NCBI RefSeq assembly: GCF_018141425.1
Contig: NZ_CP058561.1
Location: forward strand, 1,364,001-1,428,000
Reading direction: 5' to 3'
DNA length: 64,000 bases
Source of the DNA: Vallitalea guaymasensis
Lineage (GTDB): Bacteria > Bacillota > Clostridia > Lachnospirales > Vallitaleaceae
Shown here in pieces: positions 29,220 to 37,675 of the stretch. The position numbers were made by a program, and so were the translations under genes. Position 1 is the stretch's first letter, and every line of letters starts with the position of its first letter. The notes beneath the pieces are model-generated. The model saw only the letters and a program-made list of their open reading frames with translations. It was not told the origin of the DNA and did no database searches.

Positions 29220-29242
29220 AAGATTTACTTAACAGTAAATCT
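29220..29242 (-). terminator. Perfect hairpin directly after methyltransferase relic
   Basis: AGATTTACT and AGTAAATCT flank a 4-base loop (29221-29242), adjacent to the stop codon of the relic. There is no T-run on the minus strand. It may be a cassette-type hairpin or a weak terminator. The remainder of 29049-29219 holds no recognised element. Confidence 0.35.
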
Positions 29243-29606
29243 TTATTTTCTACCAATAATTAAACAATGATTACTTGATCCTAAAATACTTCTTTCTCTA
29301 CAAACAGAATAATGATAATCACACCATACTTTAAATTCACTCTCAGTCAATGCGTCAATTTTATCACTAATAAAAGGGGATATTCCATCTGATGCAAGAT
29401 GATCTAGTACCTTTAATCCATTTTGTATCATATACGATTCTATCTTTCATTATTGATACATGTCGTGGTGTTAAATCTAATGCTGTTACCTCATGTCCTT
29501 CATGTGCTAACTCAAAAGAATATATCCCTGTTCCCGCAGCACAATCTAATATTTTAGCCTTTTTATTAAAATTATATGGTCCATTCTCTTCATCTCCGAT
29601 TAACAT
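29243..29606 (-). pseudogene. SAM methyltransferase pseudogene (deleted and frameshifted)
   Basis: The 5' part (29606 leftward) reads NFNKKAKILDCAAGTGIYSFELA and VTALDLTPRHV, the SAM-binding half. Near 29440 the frame changes and the C-terminus continues as GLKVLDHLASDGISPFI ... HYSVCRERSILGSSNH ... IGRK, the conserved end of clostridial methyltransferases. Around 100 middle codons are missing. The 5' end also lacks the normal first helix and abuts a lone attC R'' box (GTTAAAT, 29616-29622). Confidence 0.8.
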
Positions 29607-29636
29607 ATATTAAATATTGTTAAATGATAAAACTCA

Positions 29637-30182
29637 TTATTTCCATTCCTCTTTAAATAATCTATATTTAACTCTATCATAAAGTTGCGTATGTAACACT
29701 ATTTGCCTTTTATAGTCTATTTCTTTTATCATACCTAATTTAATCATTACTCTTTCTGAACCTTTATTATCTTCAATACAGCCTGTTTCAATCTTTATAG
29801 TATTAAGATTTTCAAATGCGTAATTAATTACAGCTTTAGAAGCTTCTGTCACAATCCCCTTACCCCAAAATATTTCTTTTATAAAATAACCTAAATCCAT
29901 TACGTTACCATATTTATTTTCATTTAATTTTGTTAATCCAATTTCACCAATATAACTATTAGTAAATCTATCCGTAATTGCAAAGAAAAACTTACTTCTA
30001 TTAGTAGAACTCGCCTCATCAATAGCAATTTGTAAGTTTTCTTTTGATTCGTTAAGATTTTTAGTTCTTATTTCTGGTAAATAGAACATAGTTTTTTCAC
30101 TAGAAAGTAATTCGTGCATTGTTTTCAGGTCTTCTTCAATATGATCTCTAATTAGTAATCTATCACTTATAATTCTAATCAT
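29637..30182 (-). CDS. GNAT N-acetyltransferase (RimJ/RimL type)
   Basis: The start at 30180-30182 has GGTGGATTATAAG before it; longer frames run into the attC site and are rejected. The protein opens IRIISDRLLIRDHIEEDLKTM and has MDLGYFIKEIFWGKGIVTEASKAVINYAF and KIETGCIEDNKGSERVMIKLGM, typical of ribosomal-protein-type acetyltransferases. The target is unknown. Confidence 0.85.
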   Translation of the reverse strand: MIRIISDRLLIRDHIEEDLKTMHELLSSEKTMFYLPEIRTKNLNESKENLQIAIDEASSTNRSKFFFAITDRFTNSYIGEIGLTKLNENKYGNVMDLGYFIKEIFWGKGIVTEASKAVINYAFENLNTIKIETGCIEDNKGSERVMIKLGMIKEIDYKRQIVLHTQLYDRVKYRLFKEEWK

Positions 30183-30212
30183 CTTATAATCCACCACCAT
30201 GTCAGTAATTTC

Positions 30213-30303
30213 ATTTAACGTTCTATATTTTACTTTATAATAACAGACTGTAGTCGTTAAGTTTATTACACCCAAGCAAAACAAAGGGAATATATTGTTA
30301 ACT
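30213..30303 (-). repeat. attC site, 91 bp
   Basis: The minus strand begins AGTTAAC (R'') and ends GTTAAAT (R'). The right arm (GGGAATATATTG) and left arm (AACGTTCTATATTTTAC) match the positions and composition of the better kept attC arms further right. It lies between the stop of 30317-30730 and the start of the GNAT gene. Confidence 0.65.
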
Positions 30304-30316
30304 GACGAATTGATTA

Positions 30317-30730
30317 TTACTTAACTTTCCTTTGTATTTGTATGTAACCAGGTGCCAAAATAATACCATTAAATAATATAACTATCTGTAATGAAGATGT
30401 TGCAAACCCTAAAGGAATTCTGATTCCTATTATATTACATATGAATATAACTATCCAAATAATAAAACTCAAAATATAATTAACAACTAATAGTTGTCTA
30501 GTGTTAACTAATAATATATTCCATTCATCAATCTCAAGTTTATCACCCTTAAACCATTTTTTTAGAACTCCATATACACCTGATATTTTTCTCAATACTA
30601 CCAAATACACTATATTAATAATTATTAAGACAAATACCAAAAAACTAATTGTATCAGGATGCAAATACACTCTTCTCAAAAACATTATTATTATGTTAAA
30701 AACAGCTAATAAAATAGCTATGAATCCCAT
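30317..30730 (-). CDS. Small polytopic membrane protein
   Basis: Four hydrophobic segments in 137 residues (starting GFIAILLAVFNIIIMFL) with a short basic loop after the second. A good ribosome site (AAGGAGG) lies 8-9 bases before the ATG. No family is recognised. Confidence 0.5.
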   Translation of the reverse strand: MGFIAILLAVFNIIIMFLRRVYLHPDTISFLVFVLIIINIVYLVVLRKISGVYGVLKKWFKGDKLEIDEWNILLVNTRQLLVVNYILSFIIWIVIFICNIIGIRIPLGFATSSLQIVILFNGIILAPGYIQIQRKVK

Positions 30731-30779
30731 ATCTATTATCCTCCTTATAAAATTTGTGCTTTAATATATATTTATAAGA

Positions 30780-31394
30780 CTAACTAGATGAACACGATGA
30801 AAATAAAAATATAATACCTGCAATGCAACCAATAACTCCACCTATCTTAACTAGTGTTAAATATAGTTCACTTGGTTCTGCCTTTTTATACATCCATCCT
30901 CTATTCAAAAACCATGTGGTTTCTGGACTCACAATTGATATAACACCTAGTATAAATAATACTATACCAAATAACAATTGAGATCCATCAAACCTCCCCC
31001 CTTGATTAGATAAAAAAAATCTAAATTCATCAATTGGTGGATAATCTAATATTCTTCTTACATCTCCACTTACAGTTATTACCCCTTGCTTAAATTCACT
31101 GGATATCTCTACATTATTCGGATATATAACAGAAAAATTATTTTTATCTCCATCAATTATATATTCTCTATAATTATATATTATAATTATTCTATCGTCC
31201 TTTTCTCTTATAATCAAATCATAAGATTCCCCTGCACTTATGCTTCCGAATTCTCGGCTATATAATCTACCATTAGAATCATTCGATTTTAATTTATATT
31301 TATTCCCATTAAATCGTACCATATTTGGACTACTATAAGAACAAGATGTTAATATCAATATAATCCCTAAAACCATTATTATTTTTACTTTCAT
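30780..31394 (-). CDS. Lipoprotein with C-terminal membrane segments, unknown function
   Basis: The start at 31392-31394 follows AGGAGGATTTA. A lipobox LTSC (C18) ends the signal. A beta-rich extracellular part (residues 25-120) is followed by two hydrophobic segments (LLFGIVLFILGVISI, IGGVIGCIAGIIFLFS). This mix of lipidated N-terminus and membrane spans is unusual; function unknown. Confidence 0.5.
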   Translation of the reverse strand: MKVKIIMVLGIILILTSCSYSSPNMVRFNGNKYKLKSNDSNGRLYSREFGSISAGESYDLIIREKDDRIIIIYNYREYIIDGDKNNFSVIYPNNVEISSEFKQGVITVSGDVRRILDYPPIDEFRFFLSNQGGRFDGSQLLFGIVLFILGVISIVSPETTWFLNRGWMYKKAEPSELYLTLVKIGGVIGCIAGIIFLFSSCSSS

Positions 31395-31524
31395 TAAATC
31401 CTCCTGATACATCAAAAATCACATTTATATTACTATCTGTTAACCTCAATAAACATCTACTTAGTACTATAAGAAACTTTGCCATCTATTCTATTATACT
31501 TATCATTTTATAATTTTCTTTACT

Positions 31525-31620
31525 AGGCTAATACGATGGCTGTCCCGACTGACTTAGGTACTAGAATATGTGAGATATACCTAAAAGAATATACTTCCCG
31601 AACAGATGGAAATAATTGAG
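31525..31620 (-). repeat. Degenerate attC (family II remnant)
   Basis: The segment GGCTAATACGATGGCTGTC ... GACTTAGGTA ... AATATGTGAGA ... CCCGAACAGATGGAAATAAT follows the order of the better sites at 49427-49565 and 54914-55072. Both terminal boxes are damaged (TTGAGTT instead of GTTxxxx at the right; no R' box at the left). It joins the right-hand attC family to the left half of the array. Confidence 0.55.
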
Positions 31621-31639
31621 TTCTTTAAGATTATTGTAA

Positions 31640-32137
31640 TCACATGCTGAATTGAGTTTTCTCTAATTGAAATTCTCTACAATTATACTCCCAACTATAT
31701 TCTATCTCTTCAAAACCTAATTTACTTAATAACTTAATTGAGTTAATATTTTTAGCATGAGTTTCAGCATATACATTATCATTATTTCTCTTAAAATATT
31801 CTATTAATAATAGATTACAAGCTTCGCTACAATAACCTCTTCCCCAATGTATATCCAATAACCTATAACCAAGTTCAATACGGTTATTATCTTTTCTTAC
31901 AAGGAATATTAGTCCTACTGGTACTTTATTCTCACGGAGTTCTATTAAATAAACATTGAGTAAATCATTGTTATATCTAGAATTCCAATTATTAATTTGC
32001 TCAATACAAAAATCCATAGTTCTCTCATCAGTTGATCTAAACTTATTAACAACTTTATTATTATCTAGTTCATATAAAAAATCTCTATCAATTAATTTAA
32101 ATGTTCTTAGATTTAATCTTTCTGTTGTAATAATAAT
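31640..32137 (-). CDS. GNAT N-acetyltransferase with a probable ATT start
   Basis: The frame is open far upstream of the first ATG (32015-32017) and the extension reads IITTERLNLRTFKLIDRDFLY, the normal N-terminus of this family. At 32131-32140 stand ATA ATT ATT ATT, 6-9 bases after AAGGGGG, so ATT (or a mutated ATG) must start translation. The rest carries LGYRLLDIHWGRGYCSEACNLLLIEYF (acetyl-CoA loop) and AETHAKNINSIKLLSKLGF. If ATT is not used, the gene is inactive. Confidence 0.7.
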   Translation of the reverse strand: MIITTERLNLRTFKLIDRDFLYELDNNKVVNKFRSTDERTMDFCIEQINNWNSRYNNDLLNVYLIELRENKVPVGLIFLVRKDNNRIELGYRLLDIHWGRGYCSEACNLLLIEYFKRNNDNVYAETHAKNINSIKLLSKLGFEEIEYSWEYNCREFQLEKTQFSM

Positions 32138-32171
32138 TATTCCCCCTTTTAGAAATTAACCTAATTAATTC

Positions 32172-32882
32172 TTATAGATACTTTTCCCCAATATAGGTTA
32201 TCCATTTCTCTTGTAACTGATTTTTTGTTAATCCAAAAACTTCTAAATACATAGTTGGTGATTGAATAAACTCTTTCAACTTATCATACCCAAACTCTGT
32301 AACAATAAATTCTACAATGGTATATGAATATTGATAACCATCTCTATTGAAAAAAGTTTCAAAATCATCACCAGTATCTAAGTCTTTAAATCTAGGAATA
32401 TTATTATTTTCCAATCCATTTTTAATCGTCTTTATAATCCATTCTGGATTATTATCTTTAGCTTCATAAGAGGCAATCCCTTCATTTAACCATCTAGGTA
32501 TATTATTATTTATTTTATTTACAATTATATGAACGAACTCATGAACCGCAGTATTTACCACACCATCAAAATCTGTACCATATGGTGGATTTAATGGTGA
32601 CGCAATTAAAATCTTACCAACTCCAATTCCACCTCTAACCCATTTAGGTGCATTAGGAAATCCTAAAGCATTAAGTAGTTCAGTATGTTCTGAATAAATC
32701 TCAACAACTAATTTTTTTTCAAGCTTTTGATTAAATCTATTAGTAATTCTATCATAGCTATCTTCAAGCATATATGAAACTTTTTCAATACAACTCTTAT
32801 CTGTTTCAGCATAGTAAATTATAAATTGTTTAGTTTCTTTACTCAGATTTAATTTGTAATTACCTTTTATATTTTTATCCAT
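32172..32882 (-). CDS. Peptidase MA-like metalloprotease (HExxH)
   Basis: The start at 32880-32882 follows GGAGAAAATCAA. The zinc motif HEFVH is followed 16 residues later by NEGIASYEA (third ligand Glu), the gluzincin pattern of peptidase-MA-like proteins. FNRDGYQYSYTIVEFIV and the C-terminal LQEKWITYI helix also fit. There is no signal peptide, so it is probably cytoplasmic. Part of its 3' end is duplicated at 36743-36925. Confidence 0.8.
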   Translation of the reverse strand: MDKNIKGNYKLNLSKETKQFIIYYAETDKSCIEKVSYMLEDSYDRITNRFNQKLEKKLVVEIYSEHTELLNALGFPNAPKWVRGGIGVGKILIASPLNPPYGTDFDGVVNTAVHEFVHIIVNKINNNIPRWLNEGIASYEAKDNNPEWIIKTIKNGLENNNIPRFKDLDTGDDFETFFNRDGYQYSYTIVEFIVTEFGYDKLKEFIQSPTMYLEVFGLTKNQLQEKWITYIGEKYL

Positions 32883-32913
32883 TTGATTTTCTCCTTTTAA
32901 ATTATTATTCTTC

Positions 32914-32965
32914 ACATAACGTTCTGTATCTATAATATCCATCAGATTAATTATTCTTGTTGCCT
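32914..32965 (-). repeat. attC right-arm remnant upstream of the protease gene
   Basis: ACATAAC followed by GTTCTGTATCTATAAT has the layout of the R' arm of array attC sites. A possible R'' box, GTTGCCT, is at 32959-32965, but the two arms do not pair well. 32966-33089 holds nothing recognised. Confidence 0.35.
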
Positions 32966-33089
32966 ACTTTCCAAAATTGAACCCTAAAAGCCATTATTCA
33001 TATCATCATTTTCTCCATTATACCACATCAAAGTGAGATGTGAATATAAACCATCAGCATATAAATTACTTACCTATACTATTTCTTAC

Positions 33090-33677
33090 TCACTCATCTT
33101 TTAACCTATCCATAACAATATCTCTAAAATTCTCTTTATCAGTATTGATATCAATTACATCAATGTATTTATACGTATTTTTTATGTACTCCAGTATAAT
33201 TTCATAGCTTTCCTGCTGTTTAATACTATTATCTACATTAAACTCTATACTTAAGTGTCTAGGTTTATCTTTCCTATCATTTTCTAAAAACCTTTCCCTA
33301 AATTTATCAGCATCACTTACCTTTAGGTTAATAATTACTATTTCAAAATTACCCCTTCTGCCTAGCTCATTTAATCTCTTAATATATTCTTTTCCTTTAT
33401 CTGCAAACATATATTTTCTATAACCACACATGCAATATACCATCTCGGTAATAAAAGTTCTATCAAACAATAAATTTATGTCACTATTTTCTAGTTTCTC
33501 GACATAATCCATCAATGCATCATACATTTTAATAGACTTTTCTCTTCCATTTTTACTATTATCATTGTGCCCTGTTAACCTATATAAATTAGTATACACC
33601 TTATTCTCTCTTATCCAATTACTTACAGTAGTCTTTCCACTTCCCTGAGCACCCTCAACTATAATAATACTATTCAT
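33090..33677 (-). CDS. P-loop nucleoside/nucleotide kinase-like protein
   Basis: The start at 33675-33677 has GGAG 7 bases ahead. Walker A EGAQGSGKTT lies at residues 8-17; LLFDRTFITEMVYC provides the DR(T/S) pattern of thymidylate and deoxynucleoside kinases, and RHLSIEFN follows. It is probably a nucleoside kinase or an RNA-repair-like kinase. 195 residues fits. Confidence 0.7.
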   Translation of the reverse strand: MNSIIIVEGAQGSGKTTVSNWIRENKVYTNLYRLTGHNDNSKNGREKSIKMYDALMDYVEKLENSDINLLFDRTFITEMVYCMCGYRKYMFADKGKEYIKRLNELGRRGNFEIVIINLKVSDADKFRERFLENDRKDKPRHLSIEFNVDNSIKQQESYEIILEYIKNTYKYIDVIDINTDKENFRDIVMDRLKDE

Positions 33678-33864
33678 CAAACCACTCCAATCTTCTCTTT
33701 CCCAATCTCATATCTAATGCTTTTTCATTTCTTGTATTATAAGGTAATAATATCCATTACACAAGTCCCTTAAAACTTAATTTTAAATCTAATAATGATA
33801 AGACTTTATCGATATTATATAACTTTAAATTTATTCTGCTTTGGAGTCTTTCTCTAACTTTTTT

Positions 33865-34043
33865 CTAATATTCATAGACATCTCCATTATTAAATGTAAT
33901 AATTACCTTAAAGCTATAATCAGGATAATCATTATATTCCACAGGCGTGCCAGTTTCTGAATGTAAAATAGTTACCATATAATTGCCATATTCATCACCA
34001 TTTTCATCTGTAGAAATTCCGTTATACTCTAATGAACCATATA
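33865..34043 (-). pseudogene. 5'-truncated fragment of an unknown gene
   Basis: A ~58-codon frame without a start ends at a TAG (33865-33867). Its peptide reads ISTDENGDEYGNYMVTI and YSFKVIITFNNGDVYEY, the look of a secreted beta-strand protein end. It directly abuts the stop of the GNAT gene upstream, so a deletion removed its 5' end and the attC. 33681-33864 holds nothing else recognised. Confidence 0.4.
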
Positions 34044-34526
34044 TTATTCTAGTAGTTTAACAAATACTTGAACAGGATGTGGATATCCTTCCTCTTCCAT
34101 CAATATATCTTTACCTACAAATCCTTGTTTTTTATAAAAATTTCGTGCCGCCTTTCCATACTCATCATCGTACAAAAAAGTTTTAACTCGTATCTCTTTG
34201 GCATTAGCCAATTCACCTAACATATGTTTCATCAGTGAAGAGGCTACTCCTCTTTTTCTATAATCTGGATGTACTGCAAGCCAACTAATATGATTTTGAT
34301 TTTGTGAATATGTCATAGCACCAATAATAGGTGTATCAGTTCTTATATAATCCTCCACATATATAGCTGTTCCTCTCTTCATATTCTTTATCATTGCAGA
34401 ACGATAGTTATCATCATTTATTAAATCAATATTACAAAAATCTGGTTGTACAATAGCTGTTAAAGAAAACCATCTTTCCGCATCATCTAAAGTTGCATTT
34501 TTCACTATCCATTTACTTTCGCTCAT
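34044..34526 (-). CDS. GNAT N-acetyltransferase
   Basis: The 160-residue protein begins SKWIVKNATLDDAERWFSLTAIV and has ISWLAVHPDYRKRGVASSLMKHML, a canonical V-(x)-P-x-x-(R/Q)-x-x-G-x-(G/A) acetyl-CoA site, then AARNFYKKQGF. A small-molecule acetyltransferase is likely. Confidence 0.85.
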   Translation of the reverse strand: MSESKWIVKNATLDDAERWFSLTAIVQPDFCNIDLINDDNYRSAMIKNMKRGTAIYVEDYIRTDTPIIGAMTYSQNQNHISWLAVHPDYRKRGVASSLMKHMLGELANAKEIRVKTFLYDDEYGKAARNFYKKQGFVGKDILMEEEGYPHPVQVFVKLLE

Positions 34527-34548
34527 TTAAACACCTCATTTCGATTCT

Positions 34549-34578
34549 GCTCAACGTAATGTTTATTTCGTGTTATCA
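34549..34578 (-). repeat. Collapsed attC (both boxes, inner part deleted)
   Basis: GCTCAAC, then GTAATGTTTATTTCG and directly GTTATCA. This corresponds to the right arm of a normal site joined straight to its R'' box, leaving 30 bp. It shows deletion inside attC sites. Confidence 0.5.
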
Positions 34579-34859
34579 TTTTTCACAATATTTTTTAGAA
34601 ATTTGGTAAGAATATATCATTAAAACAATACCATCTACTATAATGATTGTAAGCATTATAATAGTAGATTTTAAACCACCAATAATTGCGGATTCTAAGA
34701 TTATAAATAATCCTGATATAATTAGAGAGATTCCTCCAAATCGATTGCTTTTAGCCCAAGTTATATCACTTTTTATACTCCAAACAGTCTCCTTACACCT
34801 ACAATACTGTTTCGCCTTAAGGGATCTGACAGCACTTTAAAGGTATCAGTCAAGCCCAT
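34576..34859 (-). pseudogene. SdpR-SdpI fusion relic (C-terminal half of SdpI)
   Basis: From the ATG at 34857-34859 the peptide GLTDTFKVLSDPLRR is the N-terminus of an ArsR-type regulator of the SdpR kind. It then runs into NSIVGVR and, after a frameshift, WSIKSDITWAKSNRFGGISLII and two membrane spans: the C-terminal half of an SdpI/YhfL-like immunity membrane protein. In bacteria sdpR and sdpI are neighbours, so a deletion seems to have fused them. The missing N-terminal half of a related SdpI occurs at 37676-37827. Confidence 0.65.
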
Positions 34860-34911
34860 TCAACCACCACCTATTAAAAATTTTATTTAAATAGATTATA
34901 ATATGTAAAAA

Positions 34912-34962
34912 CAAAAAATCAATAGCTATTAAAAAACATTTTCAAATAGCTATTGATTTTTT
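34912..34962 (-). terminator. Rho-independent terminator-like hairpin
   Basis: AAAAAATCAATAGCTATT and AATAGCTATTGATTTTTT form a perfect stem around a 14-base loop, followed by T residues on the minus strand and placed at the stop of the 52-residue gene. A good terminator inside a cassette is unusual in this array. Confidence 0.65.
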
Positions 34963-35119
34963 ATAATTTAACTTTGTATTTACATGTTCTGAACTTACCC
35001 TCAATCCAAAATGTTGCTTCATTCGTGATAAACCTTAATAAGAAGCATTTAGAATCCTCTACACCTTTTTTAAAGAAATTCCTATCACAATATTTATCAA
35101 ACTCTTTTTTAATATTCAT
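34961..35119 (-). CDS. Fragment of a pyridoxamine-5'-phosphate-oxidase-like protein (52 residues)
   Basis: The short frame reads FDKYCDRNFFKKGVEDSKC and NEATFWIEGKFRTCKYKV, matching the C-terminal part of the general-stress/pyridoxamine-oxidase-like flavin-binding family (usually ~140-160 residues). The N-terminal half is missing and there is no ribosome site; an attC box (GTTAGATAAC) lies 3-4 bases before the ATG. Probably a truncated cassette gene. Confidence 0.5.
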   Translation of the reverse strand: MNIKKEFDKYCDRNFFKKGVEDSKCFLLRFITNEATFWIEGKFRTCKYKVKL

Positions 35120-35125
35120 GTTGTT

Positions 35126-35190
35126 AGATAACGTTCCGTGTTCACGACGTTTCTCAACCTTAGAAGAATGTATGAAATAAATACTTGATT
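35126..35190 (-). repeat. Truncated attC
   Basis: AGATAAC is followed by GTTCCGTGTTCACGACGT and CCTTAGAAG, the R' arm of family II sites. The right side (AATAAATACTTGATTTAAT) resembles AAATATTTTGTTAGAT with several changes. A second box, GTTAGAT, overlaps the R' box at 35123-35129, suggesting two sites joined here. Confidence 0.55.
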
Positions 35191-35209
35191 TAATCCATAT
35201 GCTTAAATT

Positions 35210-35731
35210 TTATGAGTTCACATATAAGATAATTTCCTCTATGTTTTTCTTTTTAGTGAAATCTACAGGAACAGTATATGAAGCTAACATTCCTCTTTCA
35301 TCAGGCATTAATGTTTTTTTCATTTTCAGCTTCCATTTTAATATTTTCATTAGAAGTTTATCCCCTAAGTTAAGTTTTTTGTAATCGAACCCACCTCTCA
35401 AATAAAAAAATTGTAGTTGTTTCTGTTGTTCTTTCGTGAAATTCTTATTTTTAACTTTTTCTATATCATCTTTTCTAGGAGGAGTTGCACCTGATGCAAA
35501 AACAACTATTCTTTTGTCTTTTAATCTATTTAAGTTTTTGGTAATTAGTTTTATTCCATTTATACCGACTGTATACAATCCACCGCCATAAATTATGGTG
35601 TCATAAGATTCAAGTTCTTTAATAGTAACTTTAGAATATTCCAATAGATCTGCTTCTAACTCTTCTGCAATCCATGTGGCATATTTTTTAACAAAGCCTG
35701 ATTTAGACTTAAATACTACTATAGTCTTCAT
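35210..35731 (-). CDS. Flavodoxin domain protein
   Basis: The first strand and phosphate-binding loop, KTIVVFKSKSGFVKKYATWIAEEL, then YDTIIYGGGLYTVGINGIKLI, match the FMN-binding loops of short flavodoxins and HemG-like proteins. 173 residues fits. An electron-carrier or oxidoreductase role is likely. The ribosome site AGGAGG is 7 bases upstream. Confidence 0.8.
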   Translation of the reverse strand: MKTIVVFKSKSGFVKKYATWIAEELEADLLEYSKVTIKELESYDTIIYGGGLYTVGINGIKLITKNLNRLKDKRIVVFASGATPPRKDDIEKVKNKNFTKEQQKQLQFFYLRGGFDYKKLNLGDKLLMKILKWKLKMKKTLMPDERGMLASYTVPVDFTKKKNIEEIILYVNS

Positions 35732-35810
35732 AATGTCAACCTCCTAGTTTATATATGTAAATAAAATACACTGTATCTCTGCGTCAAAAGAAGTATAAAA
35801 GTTTACAAAA

Positions 35811-36092
35811 TTATCTGTTGCCTAACAGTTCTTCAATGGTCTTTCCTTGATACTTATCGCCATAAAATGTCTTACTTACTTGAATCTCTCCTATTATATG
35901 GCTATTAAACTCATTTAATTCCTCCGCTGGAACCCACATCTCTTGATGTATATTTCCTCCAACCACTTCTACCTTAAATTTACTGACGTAGCTATCATCA
36001 ATCTCAAACTTCAATACTATACCAATGAAGTCTGATATTGCATCCTTAGTGTTCCAATTTGAAGCAATCTCAGTAGCATATTCTTCATTCAA
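35811..36092 (-). CDS. Conserved hypothetical protein, 5' end uncertain
   Basis: From ATG the protein has 93 residues (NEEYATEIASNWNTKDAISDF ... EMWVPAEELNEFNSHIIGEI). The frame stays open for ~18 codons upstream and reads FDGCFFYPVLNEEYA, which looks like the natural beginning, but no ATG/GTG with a ribosome site is present there. The gene may have lost its start. Function unknown. Confidence 0.5.
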   Translation of the reverse strand: MNEEYATEIASNWNTKDAISDFIGIVLKFEIDDSYVSKFKVEVVGGNIHQEMWVPAEELNEFNSHIIGEIQVSKTFYGDKYQGKTIEELLGNR

Positions 36093-36175
36093 TACTGGAT
36101 AAAAGAAACAACCATCAAATAATATTTCTAATTGATATATATATATTAATTACGGAAGCTATTAAACCTCTAGTG

Positions 36176-36682
36176 CTAACTCAATATTTGTTCAATGGAA
36201 CTCTTGAATTCATCAGAAATATAAATATTATAGAAGTATTCAACTTCTTCCCCTTCATACTTTTCTGATTCAGGTCTTCCCTCGAAAATTGAAGAGAGAT
36301 AATCCGACATCTTCAAATACTTTTGATAAGATTCATCATCAACATCTTCTAGAGATTCTGGTGTAATCATTCTGATATTAGACATTTGAGAGGCATATCT
36401 TATCTTCATAGTAGTATTACAGATTCCCCTTATCATATCTTGATGTTCTTTCAATGAGACTTCATCAATATCCCCTCTATCATACATATATTGATAACGT
36501 TTTAACTCCCCATTTAGCAAATTCATAGCCATGTACGTTGCTTGTACATCTCGCTCCAATTGATTTTGCTCCAATTTCAATTTTTGATTGTAAGCCCATA
36601 TGGCAACTGTTGAAGTAACAACCAATAATATCATACCTATCAAAATTGTAATCCTACACTTATCTCTTTTAAATGATGTCAA
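36176..36682 (-). CDS. Membrane-anchored protein, unknown function
   Basis: A single hydrophobic segment (ITILIGMILLVVTSTVAIWA, residues 11-30) is followed by a helical extracellular domain of ~135 residues rich in Tyr, Glu and Met. AGGAGG precedes the ATG. No family is recognised. Confidence 0.5.
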   Translation of the reverse strand: MTSFKRDKCRITILIGMILLVVTSTVAIWAYNQKLKLEQNQLERDVQATYMAMNLLNGELKRYQYMYDRGDIDEVSLKEHQDMIRGICNTTMKIRYASQMSNIRMITPESLEDVDDESYQKYLKMSDYLSSIFEGRPESEKYEGEEVEYFYNIYISDEFKSSIEQILS

Positions 36683-36702
36683 TTTATATGTTCCTCCTTA
36701 TG

Positions 36703-36724
36703 CGGTTAGTGAGTCACTAACCAG
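36703..36724. repeat. Short perfect palindrome GGTTAGTGAGTCACTAACC
   Basis: A 19-base perfect inverted repeat just upstream of the 36176-36682 gene. It contains GTTAGTG and CACTAAC, i.e. attC-type boxes in reverse order. It could be the joint of two collapsed sites or an operator. Confidence 0.35.
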
Positions 36725-36742
36725 ATATCTTGTAAAACTATT

Positions 36743-36925
36743 AGTTATAGATACTTCTCCCCAAGATAGGTTATGAATTTTTCTTGTAACTGATTTTTTT
36801 GTTAATCCAAAAACTTCTAAATACATAGTTGGTGATTGAATAAACTCCTACAACTTATCATACCCAAACTCTGTAACAATAAATTCTACAATGGTATATG
36901 AATATTGATAACCATGTCTATTGAA
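36743..36925 (-). pseudogene. Duplicated 3' fragment of the peptidase MA-like gene
   Basis: This stretch is about 90-95% identical to 32182-32349, the last ~55 codons of the 32172-32882 protease (including the segments for LQEKW-like, SPTMYLEVFGLTKNQLQ and GYQYSYTIVEFI), with frame errors. It has no start. 36926-37044 shows nothing; 37045-37051 is a lone GTTACAT box preceded by AATATTTT, an attC R'' remnant. Confidence 0.75.
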
Positions 36926-37070
36926 TTATTTTCAGTACTCAATAGAATCATTATATCACATTAGAGAAACATCACCTATTATACATTATTTTTTCTATAA
37001 GTTCTTTTAAAAAGATATGAAGCTTATCATTCATCTAATATTTTGTTACATGACCTATAACCCACCTATT

Positions 37071-37613
37071 TTATAGATATTGAACATGTTCTGGTAACCC
37101 ATCAGTTTCCTTATGCTGGTAAATAATATCTTCAATTAACTTCCTAAGATCAAAGAGATTTCTTACTTTTTCATAATTTTCTTCATTTCCTTCTAAAGGA
37201 GTTATCTTACCTTCATTTACATTTATTGAATATGGACCAAGACTTTCAGTTGTCCAACTAATAGTATTCTCCTTACCATTTAATGTATAATTAAATGTAC
37301 ATTTTTCACATGGATTTATAACTAATCCTTTACTATTTCCAATATAACCTTTTTCCTTTGTAATCCGTCTATCTATTATAAATCTTTTAACCTTATCTTT
37401 TTCCTCTTTAGTTAATTCTAGATTAATAACTTTAATACCATCAACAGTATGCACTCGAAAACTATTGTCAAATGTAGAAATCTTATCATCTCCATTTACT
37501 GAAAATACAAGCGAAAATTCAAATTCATCTGATGAGCGTTTATTTTTTATAAATATTAACACAAGTATTATTATTGCCAAACATATTATTATTGTATATT
37601 TCTTAAATTTCAT
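37071..37613 (-). CDS. Membrane-anchored protein, unknown function
   Basis: An N-terminal span (YTIIICLAIIILVLIFI) is followed by a ~150-residue extracellular domain, beta-rich, with NPCEKCTFNYTLNGK (a Cys pair). The pattern resembles small clostridial cell-surface proteins. Function unknown. Confidence 0.5.
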   Translation of the reverse strand: MKFKKYTIIICLAIIILVLIFIKNKRSSDEFEFSLVFSVNGDDKISTFDNSFRVHTVDGIKVINLELTKEEKDKVKRFIIDRRITKEKGYIGNSKGLVINPCEKCTFNYTLNGKENTISWTTESLGPYSINVNEGKITPLEGNEENYEKVRNLFDLRKLIEDIIYQHKETDGLPEHVQYL

Positions 37614-37675
37614 ACTAATTCCTCTCCTATCTCTTTAGAAAAAAGCATTAAATTTACTTAGTATTATCCTCTTTA

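Noticed and set aside
29367-29606. Two separate small proteins at 29243-29431 and 29367-29606
   Set aside because: Together they match the two ends of one methyltransferase; a deletion and frameshift explain both.
34643-35384. Plus-strand open frames at 34643-34840, 34953-35180 and 35199-35384
   Set aside because: They lie antisense to the SdpI relic, the oxidase-like fragment and the flavodoxin gene, and have no ribosome site or protein-like pattern.
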